Assembly: GCF_000526695.1 (NCBI RefSeq)
Contig: NZ_JAGO01000017.1
Location: forward strand, 48,497-112,496
From: Carnimonas nigrificans ATCC BAA-78
GTDB lineage: Bacteria; Pseudomonadota; Gammaproteobacteria; Pseudomonadales; Halomonadaceae
Reading direction: 5' to 3'
DNA length: 64,000 nucleotides
Part shown: piece after piece, positions 1 to 9,088 of the stretch
Layout of the letters: each line of letters starts with the position of its first letter
How positions within the stretch are numbered: the stretch's first letter is position 1
Notes under the pieces: generated by a model
Database searches by the model: none
What the model was told of the DNA's origin: nothing
Seen by the model: the letters and a program-made list of their open reading frames with translations, nothing else
Translations under genes and position numbers: made by a program

Positions 1-13
1 GCCAGAAGGAAGG

Positions 14-1192
14 CTAGATAAACAGCCCCGCAATGGTAGCCGACAGCAGGCTGACCAGCATGGCACCGTACAGCAGTTTGAGGCCAACGCGAGCGACTTC
101 GACCGCCTGCTTATCACTCAGCGCCTTGATGGCGCCAGCAATAATGCCGACCGATGAGAAGTTGGCAAACGAGACCAGGAAGACCGAGGTGATCCCGATA
201 CTGCGTGGGCTTAATTCATTCAGGTTCTGGAGCTGCAACATGGCGACAAATTCGTTGCTGAGCGTTTTGATCGCCATGATGCCTCCCACCTGAATTGCAT
301 CGCTGAATGGAATACCGATCAGCAGCGCGAATGGCGAAAATGCATAGCCTGCCAGATGCTCGAAGGTCATGCCGAAAATCCCGTCGAACAGGCCATTGAC
401 CATCGCGATCAGCGCAACATAGCCCATCACCATGACAGCGACAATCACCGCTATTTTGAAGCCATCCAGCAGATATTCGCCGAGCATATCGAAGAAGTGC
501 TGCTTGCGCGGATTTTCGAGTTCGAGCAGATCCTCTTCGGGGGCCACCGTGTAGGGGTTGATGATCGAGGCGATCATAAAGCCGCCGAACATGTTGAGCG
601 CTACCGCAGTGACCACGTAGCGTGGATCAATAATCTGCATATAGGAGCCAACAATCGACATGGAGACCGTCGAGATGGCAGAGGCATTCAGGGTATAGAG
701 GCGCTGCGGTGTCAGGTAATCAAGCTGCTTCTTCATTGAAATGAAGACTTCGGACTGGCCCAGAATCAGCGACGCGATGCCGTTGTAGGACTCCAGCTTG
801 CCCATGCCGGTAATCTTGCTGAGCAGCCATCCGACAATGCGCATGAACCATTGCAGCACGCTGATGTATTGAAGAATTCCGATCAGTGCCGACACAAAGA
901 CGATGGGCATCAGCACATTGAAGAAGAAGACGAAGGTGTCTGGCTTGACGATACCGCCGAATACGAAGTTCACGCCGACAGCCGCATAGCTTAAAAGCTT
1001 GGCGAAGGCGCTGGCGAAGCCGCCAATGAACACCGCACCGGCACCGGTATTAAGCAGTGCAAAGGCCAGAACCAGCTGGATGACCAGCATTACGGCCAAT
1101 GGGCGAAAACGAATACCGGAGCGATTGCTGGAGACCAGCAGCGCCAGCAGGAAGATAACAAAGACACTCAGCAGAGCGACCAGATAGTGCAT
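14..1192 (-). CDS. nupC: NupC-family concentrative nucleoside transporter
   Basis: A 392-residue, strongly hydrophobic inner-membrane protein that resembles the CNT (NupC) family of proton- or sodium-coupled nucleoside importers. The N-terminal membrane segments are followed by the family region with GQSEVFISMK (about residues 144-153) and, further on, ISTVSMSIVGSYM and NAMNFSS-like stretches near the C terminus (FANFSSVGIIAGAIKAL). The length is usual for the family. The start is supported by GGAACC five bases upstream of the ATG. The stop lies at the left edge of the window, so the gene is complete. It lies 56 bp downstream of cdd on the same strand, which suggests a pyrimidine-nucleoside uptake and salvage operon. 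The exact substrate range cannot be read from the sequence. Confidence 0.9.
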   Translation of the reverse strand: MHYLVALLSVFVIFLLALLVSSNRSGIRFRPLAVMLVIQLVLAFALLNTGAGAVFIGGFASAFAKLLSYAAVGVNFVFGGIVKPDTFVFFFNVLMPIVFVSALIGILQYISVLQWFMRIVGWLLSKITGMGKLESYNGIASLILGQSEVFISMKKQLDYLTPQRLYTLNASAISTVSMSIVGSYMQIIDPRYVVTAVALNMFGGFMIASIINPYTVAPEEDLLELENPRKQHFFDMLGEYLLDGFKIAVIVAVMVMGYVALIAMVNGLFDGIFGMTFEHLAGYAFSPFALLIGIPFSDAIQVGGIMAIKTLSNEFVAMLQLQNLNELSPRSIGITSVFLVSFANFSSVGIIAGAIKALSDKQAVEVARVGLKLLYGAMLVSLLSATIAGLFI

Positions 1193-1248
1193 GAGGGGTT
1201 CCCGGTTCTTGGGTTATATGGCGGCGCTGGCCGCATGGGATAGGCTCA

Positions 1249-1659
1249 TCAAGGTGTCATGTCGCGTGCGGCAAAGGCACCTGGCAGCAGCTCGCTGATG
1301 GTGCATTCACGCACATCACCGGTCAGATTGGTGAGCAAAATTCTGGTGTCGGCATCGCAGAACTCCGCCAGCACCTGACGGCAGGCACCACACGGTGATA
1401 CCGGTTCGCTGGTATCCGCTGCGACCGCGATCGCTGCAAACTGCCGTTGGCCCTGGGCAACCGCACTGAATATCGCGGTGCGCTCTGCACAGTTGCACAG
1501 GCCGTAAGAGGCATTTTCAACGTTACAGCCGCTCACGATATTGCCGGAACGCGTGAGGAGGGCGGCACCTACGGCAAAGGATGAATAAGGGATATAGGCG
1601 TGATGGCGTGCGTCGATGGCGGCATCGAGCAGCGTTTGAATCTGTTGCTCACTGAGCAT
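1249..1659 (-). CDS. cdd: Cytidine deaminase (homotetrameric type)
   Basis: Deaminates cytidine and deoxycytidine to uridine and deoxyuridine in pyrimidine salvage, in the cytoplasm. The 136-residue length fits the short tetrameric class. The zinc site is visible as CNVENASYGLCNCAERTAIF (about residues 45-64, with the catalytic Glu in CAER) and PCGACRQVLAEF (about 91-102). AAGGAACC precedes the ATG at proper spacing. It is the first gene of a probable cdd-nupC operon, so import and deamination of the same nucleosides are linked. Confidence 0.95.
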   Translation of the reverse strand: MLSEQQIQTLLDAAIDARHHAYIPYSSFAVGAALLTRSGNIVSGCNVENASYGLCNCAERTAIFSAVAQGQRQFAAIAVAADTSEPVSPCGACRQVLAEFCDADTRILLTNLTGDVRECTISELLPGAFAARDMTP

Positions 1660-2172
1660 GTTGGTTCCTTACGATATGACGTTGCGGTGCAGTTTACCGG
1701 CATTGTCGAGATTCAGCATCCGTCCGGACAAAAACCTTTAGTCGCAGAGCAGAATAGAGTCAGCTCCCATGGCCTTGTCCAGAGTGTAAGCAATATTCGT
1801 GCCGCTCTTCTGGGGCCGAAAGCAAGGGCGCTTTTTCCGGCGTAACGCCTATTGGCAGCAGCAGGCAATAGCCGTAAGAGTTCGCAGGCGAAGCCGATCA
1901 TGGGTGCGATGAAACATTCTATTGATCGCTGTTGTCAGAGAAAAGTATGGGCAGGAAGGCAACGGTGGTGGATGCCGAGAAGGTATAAATGGGAGCGCAG
2001 TGGTGCCTTTGATCTGGGCGTGCGTCAGAAGGGTGCAATCAATAGGGTGTGAAGAAATAGGGTGTGAAGAGTGCTGCAACAGATGATGCTGGTAGCAGCA
2101 TGAAGAAGGGCAGGGGGTTGTACTGTGAGAGCAGAGCGTGAAGCCGGGAGATTAGGCTGGTGAGAAGATATA
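1660..2172. other. Intergenic region without a recognised gene
   Basis: About 510 bp between the start of cdd and the terminator of the barrel gene. Short open frames exist on both strands, but none has a convincing ribosome binding site or family resemblance. The cdd promoter must lie in the left part. Confidence 0.5.
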
Positions 2173-2205
2173 AAAAAACGCGCAGCTAAAAAGCCGCGCG
2201 TTTTG
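2173..2205 (-). terminator. Rho-independent terminator of the outer-membrane protein gene
   Basis: Read on the minus strand, a stem AAAACGCGCGGCT pairs with AGCTGCGCGTTTT and is followed by a T-run. It lies 22 bp after the stop of the barrel gene. Confidence 0.85.
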
Positions 2206-2227
2206 CATCATGCCTTGAAGGGCGTGA

Positions 2228-2722
2228 TTAGAACTGCACACCAATGGAAGCTTTGGTGGAGTCGATTTTGAAGTCACTGTTGACCGGAACGCGATCATAC
2301 TCGAGACGAGCAAATACGGGCCATTCTTCGAACGGAAGCTGGTATTTAACACCGGCGCCATAAGAAGGAGCCCAGTTGCGAGCGCCTTTGCCGCTAGCGT
2401 CAACATAGTTGAAGCCACCGCGAGCGAATACGCTGAAACCAGCGCCAACGGGCAGTTCAGGCAGGACGCTCAGGCCAGTAGTGCGAACACGGTTGCCGTA
2501 GTCGTCATAGCTCAGTTCAGTGGAGAGCCAGGGAGCATATTTGAAGCCGACGAATGCACCGCCGCCCTGCTTGTTGTGGTGTTTGAAGTCACCGCCACCA
2601 TTGAAGTTGGTGTTGTTGCCGGAGATACCAGAGTAGATGCCGGTTTCAGCACTGGCAACGTTGATGGCCGCCAGCGAAGTAGCGAGAACTACGGGTGCTG
2701 CAATAAGAGTGGCAAATTTCAT
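2228..2722 (-). CDS. Small outer-membrane beta-barrel protein
   Basis: Translation from the ATG at 2722 gives 164 residues. This start is chosen because CAGGAG lies just upstream and because it begins a clear signal peptide: MKFATLIAAPVVLATSLAA, ending about INVASA. The frame is open for 48 more codons upstream, but these look non-coding. The mature part alternates polar and hydrophobic residues with many Gly, Asn and aromatic residues, and ends in Phe (IGVQF), the usual last residue of barrels inserted by Bam. It resembles OmpA-like or opacity-type eight-stranded barrels. Function is not known. It has its own terminator and appears monocistronic. Confidence 0.75.
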   Translation of the reverse strand: MKFATLIAAPVVLATSLAAINVASAETGIYSGISGNNTNFNGGGDFKHHNKQGGGAFVGFKYAPWLSTELSYDDYGNRVRTTGLSVLPELPVGAGFSVFARGGFNYVDASGKGARNWAPSYGAGVKYQLPFEEWPVFARLEYDRVPVNSDFKIDSTKASIGVQF

Positions 2723-2992
2723 GACCTTGCTCCTGTCAAAAAAGTCGTTGCAAGCTTTATGAGTCTGTGTTGCTCGATGCGTTGTCGAACAGTGTTTTTT
2801 AATATGATCTCTATAGAGGAAAAAATCAAGAAAAATTTTTTCTTGAGGGAACTTTTTCCTAATCACTCACTATAGTACATCATATTCCTTTACAGGGCTC
2901 TTTTATATAGTTTGAAAACGGTGTTCGCAACCGCTAAGCGCGGAAAATGAAGAAGTTCTGCCTTTTTCCTTTTTTCATTTTACCGCTGCAAA

Positions 2993-3030
2993 GACGCCCG
3001 CACGCCTTGTTTTCAGGCGTACGGGGCGTC
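2993..3030 (-). terminator. Terminator of acnB
   Basis: Hairpin with arms GACGCCCCGTACGCCT and AGGCGTGCGGGCGTC, ending in a short T-rich stretch on the minus strand, 10 bp beyond the acnB stop. Confidence 0.8.
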
Positions 3031-3039
3031 CTGTGGGGG

Positions 3040-5637
3040 TTACGCTTCTTCCAGAGGAATGGTCGCCGCTGCTTTCTGGTATTCGGCGATTTCATGGAAG
3101 TTCATGTAGCGATAGATATCGCCCGCCATAGCATCGAATTCACCCATGTAGCCCTGGTATTCATCCACGCTGGGCAGACGTCCCAGTACCGCAGAGATCG
3201 CTGCCAGCTCCGCTGAACCAAGGTAGACGTTAGCGCCATCGCCCAGGCGGTTGGGGAAGTTGCGCGTCGAAGTTGAAACCACCGTGGAGTGGGCCTCCAC
3301 ACGCGCCTGGTTACCCATGCACAGCGAGCAGCCCGGCATCTCCATGCGTGCACCGGCGTGCTCGTAAATGGTGTAGTAACCCTCTTCCTCAAGCTGGTGC
3401 TTGTCCATTTTGGTGGGCGGTGCCAGCCACAAACGGGTTTTCAGCGATCCCGGTGGCTGTTTCTCCAGCAGCTTGCCGGCTGCACGGAAATGCCCAATAT
3501 TGGTCATGCACGAACCGATGAATACTTCGTCGATTTTCTCACCGGCCACGTCTGACAGCAGACGCGCATCGTCAGGGTCATTAGGCGCACAGAGAATCGG
3601 CTGATCCACCTGATCAAGATCGATCTCGATCACTTCTGCATATTCAGCGTCGGCATCGGCACGCATCAGGGTCGGGTTTTCCAGCCACTCTTCCATGCCC
3701 TTGATACGGCGCTCGATGGTGCGCACGTCGCCGTAACCGTTGCTCAGCATCCATTTCAGCAGCGTAATGTTCGACTTGAGATATTCCGTCACGCTCGCTT
3801 CGGAGAGCGTAATGGTACAGCCTGCGGCACTACGCTCGGCAGAGGCGTCGGAAAGCTCGAAGGCTTGCTCAACGGTGAGATCCTCAAGCCCTTCGATCTC
3901 CAGAATACGGCCCGAGAACGCATTTTTCTTGCCGGATTTCTCTACCGTCAACAGACCCTGCTGAATGGCGTAGTAGGGAATGGCGTGAACCAGATCGCGC
4001 AGGGTAACGCCAGCACGACGCTTGCCTTTGAAGCGCACCAGAATCGACTCGGGCATATCGAGAGGCATTACGCCGGTAGCAGCGGCGAAGGCCACCAGAC
4101 CGGAGCCTGCCGGGAACGAAATGCCCATCGGGAAGCGGGTGTGTGAATCGCCACCGGTGCCTACGGTATCAGGCAGCAGCATGCGGTTAAGCCATGAGTG
4201 GATAATGCCGTCGCCGGGGCGCAGCGACACGCCGCCGCGATTCATGATGAAGTCGGGCAGAGTGTGCTGCATTTCGACATCAACGGGTTTCGGATAGGCT
4301 GCCGTGTGGCAGAACGACTGCATCACCAGATCGGCCTGGAAGCCGAGGCACGCCAGATCCTTCAGCTCGTCGCGAGTCATCGGCCCGGTAGTGTCCTGAG
4401 AGCCTACCGTGGTCATGCGCGGTTCGCAGTACATGCCAGGGCGAACGCCCTCCATGTGGCAAGCCTTGCCGACCATCTTCTGCGCCAGCGTATAGCCCGC
4501 GTTGGTGCTTTTGGGCTGTTCGGGAGTGGCGAAAACGTCGCTGGGAGGCAGGCCGAGATATTCACGGGCATTGTGGGTCAGGCCACGGCCGATAATCATC
4601 GGGATACGGCCACCTGCGCGCACTTCGTCGAGCAGCACATGAGTTTTCAGCGAGAAGGTGGAGATCACTTCATCAGAGTCGTGACGAGTGACTTCGCCTT
4701 TATAGGGGTAAACATCAATGATGTCGCCCATCGCCATTTTATCGACATCCATTTCGATTGGCAGGGCGCCGGCATCTTCCATGGTGTTGAAGAAAATGGG
4801 AGCGATCTTGCCACCGAAGCAGAAGCCGCCGCTGCGTTTGTTCGGCACATTGGGAATGTCGTGGCCGAAAAACCACAGCACGGAGTTGGTAGCAGATTTA
4901 CGCGAGGAGCCGGTGCCCACCACGTCACCCACGTAAACCACCGGGAAGCCCTTGCTGCGCACTTCTTCGATCTGCGTCAGCGGGCCTCGCGTGCCAGGCT
5001 CGACCGGCTCGATACCGTCACGCGGGTTTTTCAGCATGGCATTGGCATGCAGCGGAATATCCGGACGTGACCACGCATCAGGGGCAGGGGAGAGATCATC
5101 GGTATTGGTCTCGCCCGGCACCTTGAAGACGGTCAGGGTAATCTTCTCGGCCAGTTTGGGTCTATGGGTGAACCACTCGGCTTCCGCCCACGATTCGATG
5201 GTGGCCTGCGCATGCTGGTTGCCATTGCGCGCACGCTCGGCGACATCGTGGAAGGCATCAAACATCAATAGCGTGCGTTTGAGCTGCTCGGAGGCTTCCG
5301 CTGCCAGCGCTTGATCGTCAAGCAGCTCGACCAGAGTGGCGATGTTGTAGCCGCCCTGCATGGTGCCCAGCAGCTTCACGGCATGAATCTTGTCAATCAA
5401 TGGCGATTGAGCTTCGCCCTTGGTAATGGCCGCGAGGAATCCTGCCTTGACGTAGGCCGCTTCATCCACCCCTGGGTTAATGCGGTTGGTCAAAAGCTCA
5501 AGCAGGAACTCTTCTTCACCCTTGGGCGGGTTTTTCAAAAGCTCAATCAATTGAGCGGTCATTTCTGCGTCGAGCGCTTTCGGGGGTATACCCTCTTTTG
5601 CACGCTCTTCAACCTGCTGACGATAGGCTTCTAGCAC
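3040..5637 (-). CDS. acnB: Bifunctional aconitate hydratase 2 / 2-methylisocitrate dehydratase
   Basis: Interconverts citrate and isocitrate in the TCA cycle and can also hydrate 2-methyl-cis-aconitate; cytoplasmic. At 865 residues it has the AcnB architecture: an N-terminal HEAT-like domain (LEAYRQQVEERAKEGIPPKA), the swivel domain with GTGSSRKSATNS near residues 240-255, then the three-domain core. The [4Fe-4S] ligands are visible as GSCMTNIGHF and MPGCSLCMGNQ, the usual spacing for AcnB. The gene is followed by a strong hairpin terminator and appears monocistronic. In known AcnB proteins the N-terminal domain also allows mRNA binding when iron is scarce; that is family knowledge and not seen here. 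Confidence 0.97.
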   Translation of the reverse strand: MLEAYRQQVEERAKEGIPPKALDAEMTAQLIELLKNPPKGEEEFLLELLTNRINPGVDEAAYVKAGFLAAITKGEAQSPLIDKIHAVKLLGTMQGGYNIATLVELLDDQALAAEASEQLKRTLLMFDAFHDVAERARNGNQHAQATIESWAEAEWFTHRPKLAEKITLTVFKVPGETNTDDLSPAPDAWSRPDIPLHANAMLKNPRDGIEPVEPGTRGPLTQIEEVRSKGFPVVYVGDVVGTGSSRKSATNSVLWFFGHDIPNVPNKRSGGFCFGGKIAPIFFNTMEDAGALPIEMDVDKMAMGDIIDVYPYKGEVTRHDSDEVISTFSLKTHVLLDEVRAGGRIPMIIGRGLTHNAREYLGLPPSDVFATPEQPKSTNAGYTLAQKMVGKACHMEGVRPGMYCEPRMTTVGSQDTTGPMTRDELKDLACLGFQADLVMQSFCHTAAYPKPVDVEMQHTLPDFIMNRGGVSLRPGDGIIHSWLNRMLLPDTVGTGGDSHTRFPMGISFPAGSGLVAFAAATGVMPLDMPESILVRFKGKRRAGVTLRDLVHAIPYYAIQQGLLTVEKSGKKNAFSGRILEIEGLEDLTVEQAFELSDASAERSAAGCTITLSEASVTEYLKSNITLLKWMLSNGYGDVRTIERRIKGMEEWLENPTLMRADADAEYAEVIEIDLDQVDQPILCAPNDPDDARLLSDVAGEKIDEVFIGSCMTNIGHFRAAGKLLEKQPPGSLKTRLWLAPPTKMDKHQLEEEGYYTIYEHAGARMEMPGCSLCMGNQARVEAHSTVVSTSTRNFPNRLGDGANVYLGSAELAAISAVLGRLPSVDEYQGYMGEFDAMAGDIYRYMNFHEIAEYQKAAATIPLEEA

Positions 5638-5808
5638 GGTGATCTCCTCGCGGGATAAAAAGTAGCGATATGGTAGCGTTGAATGTCGACAATGTTAAGG
5701 CTAAAGGGATAGCCCTTTCGCCTAAGGCTGCCCATTGTGACACGGCTCACGTATGATTTGCGCAGCGCCGATGCGTGACGATGTGCTGTTATTGAAGAGG
5801 AAAATGTA

Positions 5809-6450
5809 ATGGAAACGCCTGCTTACCTGACCATGCTGCCGCAGCAGTTGATCGACTTCCTGCCCTGTTTGACGCCGCCTGAATGGGTGGAAGCAGCCCT
5901 TGGCAACGAACGCTTGCTGATGATCGATCATGCGCAGTGTGAGAAGAAGGCCGCTTCCACGGCGATGAACCTGATGTTCCGCTACACTGACCGCACTGAA
6001 TTGTTGACAAAGATGTCGCAGTTGGCGCGTGAAGAGCTGCTGCATTTCGAGCAGGTGGTGGAGTTGATGCGTGAACGCGGCATTGCCTACGAGCACCTCA
6101 GTGCGTCTCGCTATGCCGAAGGGCTGCGTGCCCATGTGCGTACCAATGAGCCGGGGCGTTTGATTGATATTCTGATTGTGGGGGGATTGATCGAGGCGCG
6201 TTCATGCGAACGTTTTGCCGCGCTGATTCCTCATCTCGATGAAGGGCTGGCGAAGTTCTACCGCACGCTGGTGCGTTCGGAAGGGCGTCACTTCGAGGAT
6301 TACATTGCGCTGGCCGAGCAGTACGCCGAAGAGCACGGGCTTGGCAGCATCGCGGAACGTATCGCGTTTTTCTGCGCCCGCGAGCGCGAGTTGATCGAAG
6401 GCCCCGATGATGAATTTCGCTTCCATAGCGGTATTCCGCGCAGCGCCTGA
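5809..6450 (+). CDS. miaE: tRNA-(ms2io6A)-hydroxylase
   Basis: Hydroxylates the 2-methylthio-N6-isopentenyl group at A37 of tRNAs that read UNN codons. The 213-residue protein has the ferritin-like four-helix fold with diiron ligands, visible as EKKAAS, EELLHFEQV (about residues 76-84), EARSCERF and EGRHFEDY (about 163-170). The ribosome binding site AAGAGG sits just before the ATG. It is divergent from acnB. MiaE occurs in a limited set of gammaproteobacteria and related groups. Confidence 0.95.
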   Translation: METPAYLTMLPQQLIDFLPCLTPPEWVEAALGNERLLMIDHAQCEKKAASTAMNLMFRYTDRTELLTKMSQLAREELLHFEQVVELMRERGIAYEHLSASRYAEGLRAHVRTNEPGRLIDILIVGGLIEARSCERFAALIPHLDEGLAKFYRTLVRSEGRHFEDYIALAEQYAEEHGLGSIAERIAFFCARERELIEGPDDEFRFHSGIPRSA

Positions 6451-6607
6451 TGAATGCTGCCCGTCAGCGGTTTAATGGAGAGAGATCGTTGTCAGGCGAG
6501 CGACGATAGGCAAGAAGGCGTCCGCCGGTCATGTGCTGCTTTTCAAGCGCGTGCAGAATCGGCGGACGTCTGGAGATTAGGGCCGGCGGTGGTAATCGAG
6601 CCTGTAG

Positions 6608-7090
6608 CTATCGTTCAACCGAGACCCGAGGCAGCGCTGTAGCAGGGCGGCTGACCTTCTCGCTCGGTGCAATCACCAGAGCCTCGCCGCGCAATACCTC
6701 AACACCTTCCTGATTATGCGCACTGCATTTCAGTGTAACCCGACCGCGCCGTCCTTTCTCGACGACTTCTACCGTGGCGGTAATGGTGTCGCCGGGCTTC
6801 ACCGGTTTGCGAAACTGTAGACTCTGTTCGAGATACACCGCGCCTGGCCCGGGCAGTTGGGTACCCAGTACGGCGGAGACCAGCCCCGCTGTCCACATAC
6901 CGTGCACGATAACGCCACCGAATGAGGTGTTTTCTGCATAGTCGGCATCGACGTGTGCCGGGTTGATATCGCCAGACAAGTGCGCGAACAGGGCGATATC
7001 GTCATGGCTGACGGTGCGTGATAGCGATGCTTGCTGGCCCGGCTGTAGTTCGTCGTAGCAATGGTTTTCGAGGGTGTCTGATGGCGACAT
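6608..7090 (-). CDS. MaoC-family (R)-specific enoyl-CoA hydratase
   Basis: The hot-dog-fold hydratase motif is clear: FAHLSGDINPAHVDADYAE followed by GGVIVHGM, with the catalytic Asp and His in the D-x4-H arrangement. The ATG at 7090 is chosen over an upstream in-frame ATG because AGGA lies nine bases before it and the extra 23 residues look non-coding. The resulting 160 residues are slightly longer than PhaJ-type hydratases. Such enzymes hydrate enoyl-CoA to (R)-3-hydroxyacyl-CoA, often feeding polyhydroxyalkanoate synthesis, but the neighbours give no clue to the pathway. It stands alone on the minus strand. Confidence 0.8.
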   Translation of the reverse strand: MSPSDTLENHCYDELQPGQQASLSRTVSHDDIALFAHLSGDINPAHVDADYAENTSFGGVIVHGMWTAGLVSAVLGTQLPGPGAVYLEQSLQFRKPVKPGDTITATVEVVEKGRRGRVTLKCSAHNQEGVEVLRGEALVIAPSEKVSRPATALPRVSVER

Positions 7091-7306
7091 TGGGAATCCT
7101 GAACAGTAACAAGAGGGTGGAAACGTACCCGCTGGGGCAGGCGCACGAATCCAACGCAAGACGGCACCCGCAGATACCGCCCTTTGAAAAGCATCGCCTT
7201 TTCATAGAAAAAGTTTTAATAGAAAAGGCACGCAGGAACAGCAAGAACAAGAAGAGAAACGCAGCACTAGCAGGCGAACATTCAAGCGCCGCGCCTCTTT
7301 TCAGCG

Positions 7307-8068
7307 TTAGTCGTAGGCCAGTTCGCTAAGGCTGAACTCTTCCAGCGTCAGGGCCAGACCGTCGTGGCGTATCTCCCAGCCAATATCGATATCCTGATCG
7401 TGATCAAGACGCCAGTCGCCCACTACGTAGCGGCGCATCAGCTCACCGTTGACATCGAAATCGTGTACTTCAGGACGATGGGTATGACCGTGAATCAGGG
7501 TGCGCACCTGATATTCGCCCATCAGCTCGGCAACCGCCTGCTGGTTAACATCCATGATGTTTTGCGGCTTGTTGGCATTGGCATCGCTTGAGTCGGCACG
7601 GAACTGCTCGGCAATGGCCTGACGCGCCTCAATCGGCATCTCCAGTGCCTGCTGCTGCCACTGCGGATTGCGCATCATGGCGCGAAACTCCATGTACTGC
7701 TCGTCGTCAGTGCACATGGCATCACCGTGCGCGAGCAGCACCGGTACATCTCCCAGCATGATCAGCGAGGGGTCATCCAGCAGCGTGAGGTGCGCTTCAT
7801 TCGCGAAGGCTTCGCCGATCAAAAAGTCGCGGTTGCCGTGAATGAAGTACACATCCTTGCCGGTATCGGCGTAAGCGGCAATTTTGGCCGCCACTTCATG
7901 CTCGAAGTCGCCCATGGCGTCGTCACCTATCCAGTAGTCGAACAGGTCGCCAATGATGTAGAGGGTGGCTGCTTCTGCCGCACGATATTCAAGGTAATCG
8001 TAGAACGCCTGAGTCAGATCGGGATGCGACGGCGACAGGTGCAGGTCGGCAATGAAAAGCGTTGTCAT
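7307..8068 (-). CDS. lpxH: UDP-2,3-diacylglucosamine diphosphatase
   Basis: Fourth step of lipid A synthesis: hydrolyses UDP-2,3-diacylglucosamine to lipid X plus UMP at the inner face of the cytoplasmic membrane. The 253-residue sequence shows the metallophosphoesterase ligands in order: IADLHLSP at the N terminus, IGDLFDYWIGDD (about 41-52), HGNRDFLIG (about 79-87) and IHGHTHRPEVHDF (about 192-204). It lies 207 bp downstream of ppiB on the same strand, an arrangement common in gammaproteobacteria. Confidence 0.95.
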   Translation of the reverse strand: MTTLFIADLHLSPSHPDLTQAFYDYLEYRAAEAATLYIIGDLFDYWIGDDAMGDFEHEVAAKIAAYADTGKDVYFIHGNRDFLIGEAFANEAHLTLLDDPSLIMLGDVPVLLAHGDAMCTDDEQYMEFRAMMRNPQWQQQALEMPIEARQAIAEQFRADSSDANANKPQNIMDVNQQAVAELMGEYQVRTLIHGHTHRPEVHDFDVNGELMRRYVVGDWRLDHDQDIDIGWEIRHDGLALTLEEFSLSELAYD

Positions 8069-8275
8069 AGCGTCTCTATTAATGGGGAATCATGGGCTAA
8101 GCATACCTGCTGCCATGGCGAGTGCAATGCCACTCTTGACGGAAGAAAGCCCCATGAACCGTGGCGCTGGGCCACGGTAAAAAAGGGCAAGCAAGTACGC
8201 CAGCGAGAGGCATTGCCGATGCCGTCATCAGCACCGCCCGACAAGATTCAGCGGTGCCTGATAGCGGCGTGCTGG

Positions 8276-8773
8276 TTACTCTTCTTCGATGGTAGCGCTT
8301 TCGAGCACTACATCTTCCTGCGGAACGTCAGCGTGCATGCCGCGACGACCGGTTTTTACGCCTTCGATCGCTTCGACGATCTCCATGCCTTCAGCCACTT
8401 CACCAAAGACGCAGTAGCCAAAGCCTTGCGGGGTGGGGGCGCTATGATTCAGGAAATTGTTGTCAGACACATTGATGAAGAACTGTGCGCTGGCGGAGTG
8501 CGGATCGGGGGTACGTGCCATGGCCAGGGTGCCGCGCTTGTTGGCAACGCCATTGGTAGCTTCGTTCTTGATCGGTGCTTCTGTGGGCTTCTGCTCGAAA
8601 TTGGTATCGAAGCCGCCACCCTGCACCATGAAACCGGGGATAACGCGGTGGAAGAGGGTGCCGTCGTAATGACCTGAGCGCACATAGTTCTCGAAGTTCT
8701 TCACGGTTTCCGGTGCCTTGTCGGCAAACAGGCGCAGCTTGATTTTGCCTTTCGAGGTATTCAGTACAATCAT
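8276..8773 (-). CDS. ppiB: Peptidyl-prolyl cis-trans isomerase B (cyclophilin)
   Basis: A 165-residue cyclophilin; catalyses cis-trans isomerisation of Xaa-Pro bonds in the cytoplasm. Core motifs are visible: [50 protein letters not shown] and the C-terminal [14 protein letters not shown]. The ATG at 8773 is chosen because the protein then begins [15 protein letters not shown], the usual beginning for bacterial PpiB. A frame open 23 codons further upstream has no family similarity. Head of a probable ppiB-lpxH unit. Confidence 0.95.
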   Translation of the reverse strand: MIVLNTSKGKIKLRLFADKAPETVKNFENYVRSGHYDGTLFHRVIPGFMVQGGGFDTNFEQKPTEAPIKNEATNGVANKRGTLAMARTPDPHSASAQFFINVSDNNFLNHSAPTPQGFGYCVFGEVAEGMEIVEAIEGVKTGRRGMHADVPQEDVVLESATIEEE

Positions 8774-9088
8774 GCGGAAGTCCTTGTTAGGTGCGAAGGC
8801 CGCTCGAAGCGAACGGCTCTTCGCTGAAGAGGATACGGGCAAGGTGCGTACAGGCAGCTCGCGGATCGTTATAATAGCGGTTTATGTCGATAGCGGGAAA
8901 GTCGCGTCAAAGGTCGGTACAATGGCGCCATGTGTATGTCGATGTGGGGGAAGGTGGCGTCAGCGCCGCTGAAAACCCCGCACACGTTTTTTACTTGCAG
9001 GCTTTGGCAAGACGTTAAGCCCCGCTATTCCAATATTTCCAGGCAAGCCTTCGCTTCGCCGTTCGATCACGAGGTTCAGCATCGCCCC
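8774..9088. other. Divergent promoter region between ppiB and glnS
   Basis: About 315 bp with no gene. A TATAAT hexamer occurs at 8870-8875 on the plus strand, but no good -35 element lies 16-18 bp upstream, so no promoter is called. The glnS frame is open through much of the right half without a credible earlier start. Confidence 0.5.

Noticed and set aside
4198..5070. 290-codon plus-strand open frame inside acnB
   Set aside because: Antisense shadow of acnB; the opposite strand encodes a clear aconitase.
8870..8875. TATAAT hexamer ahead of glnS
   Set aside because: No acceptable -35 element at 16-18 bp spacing.
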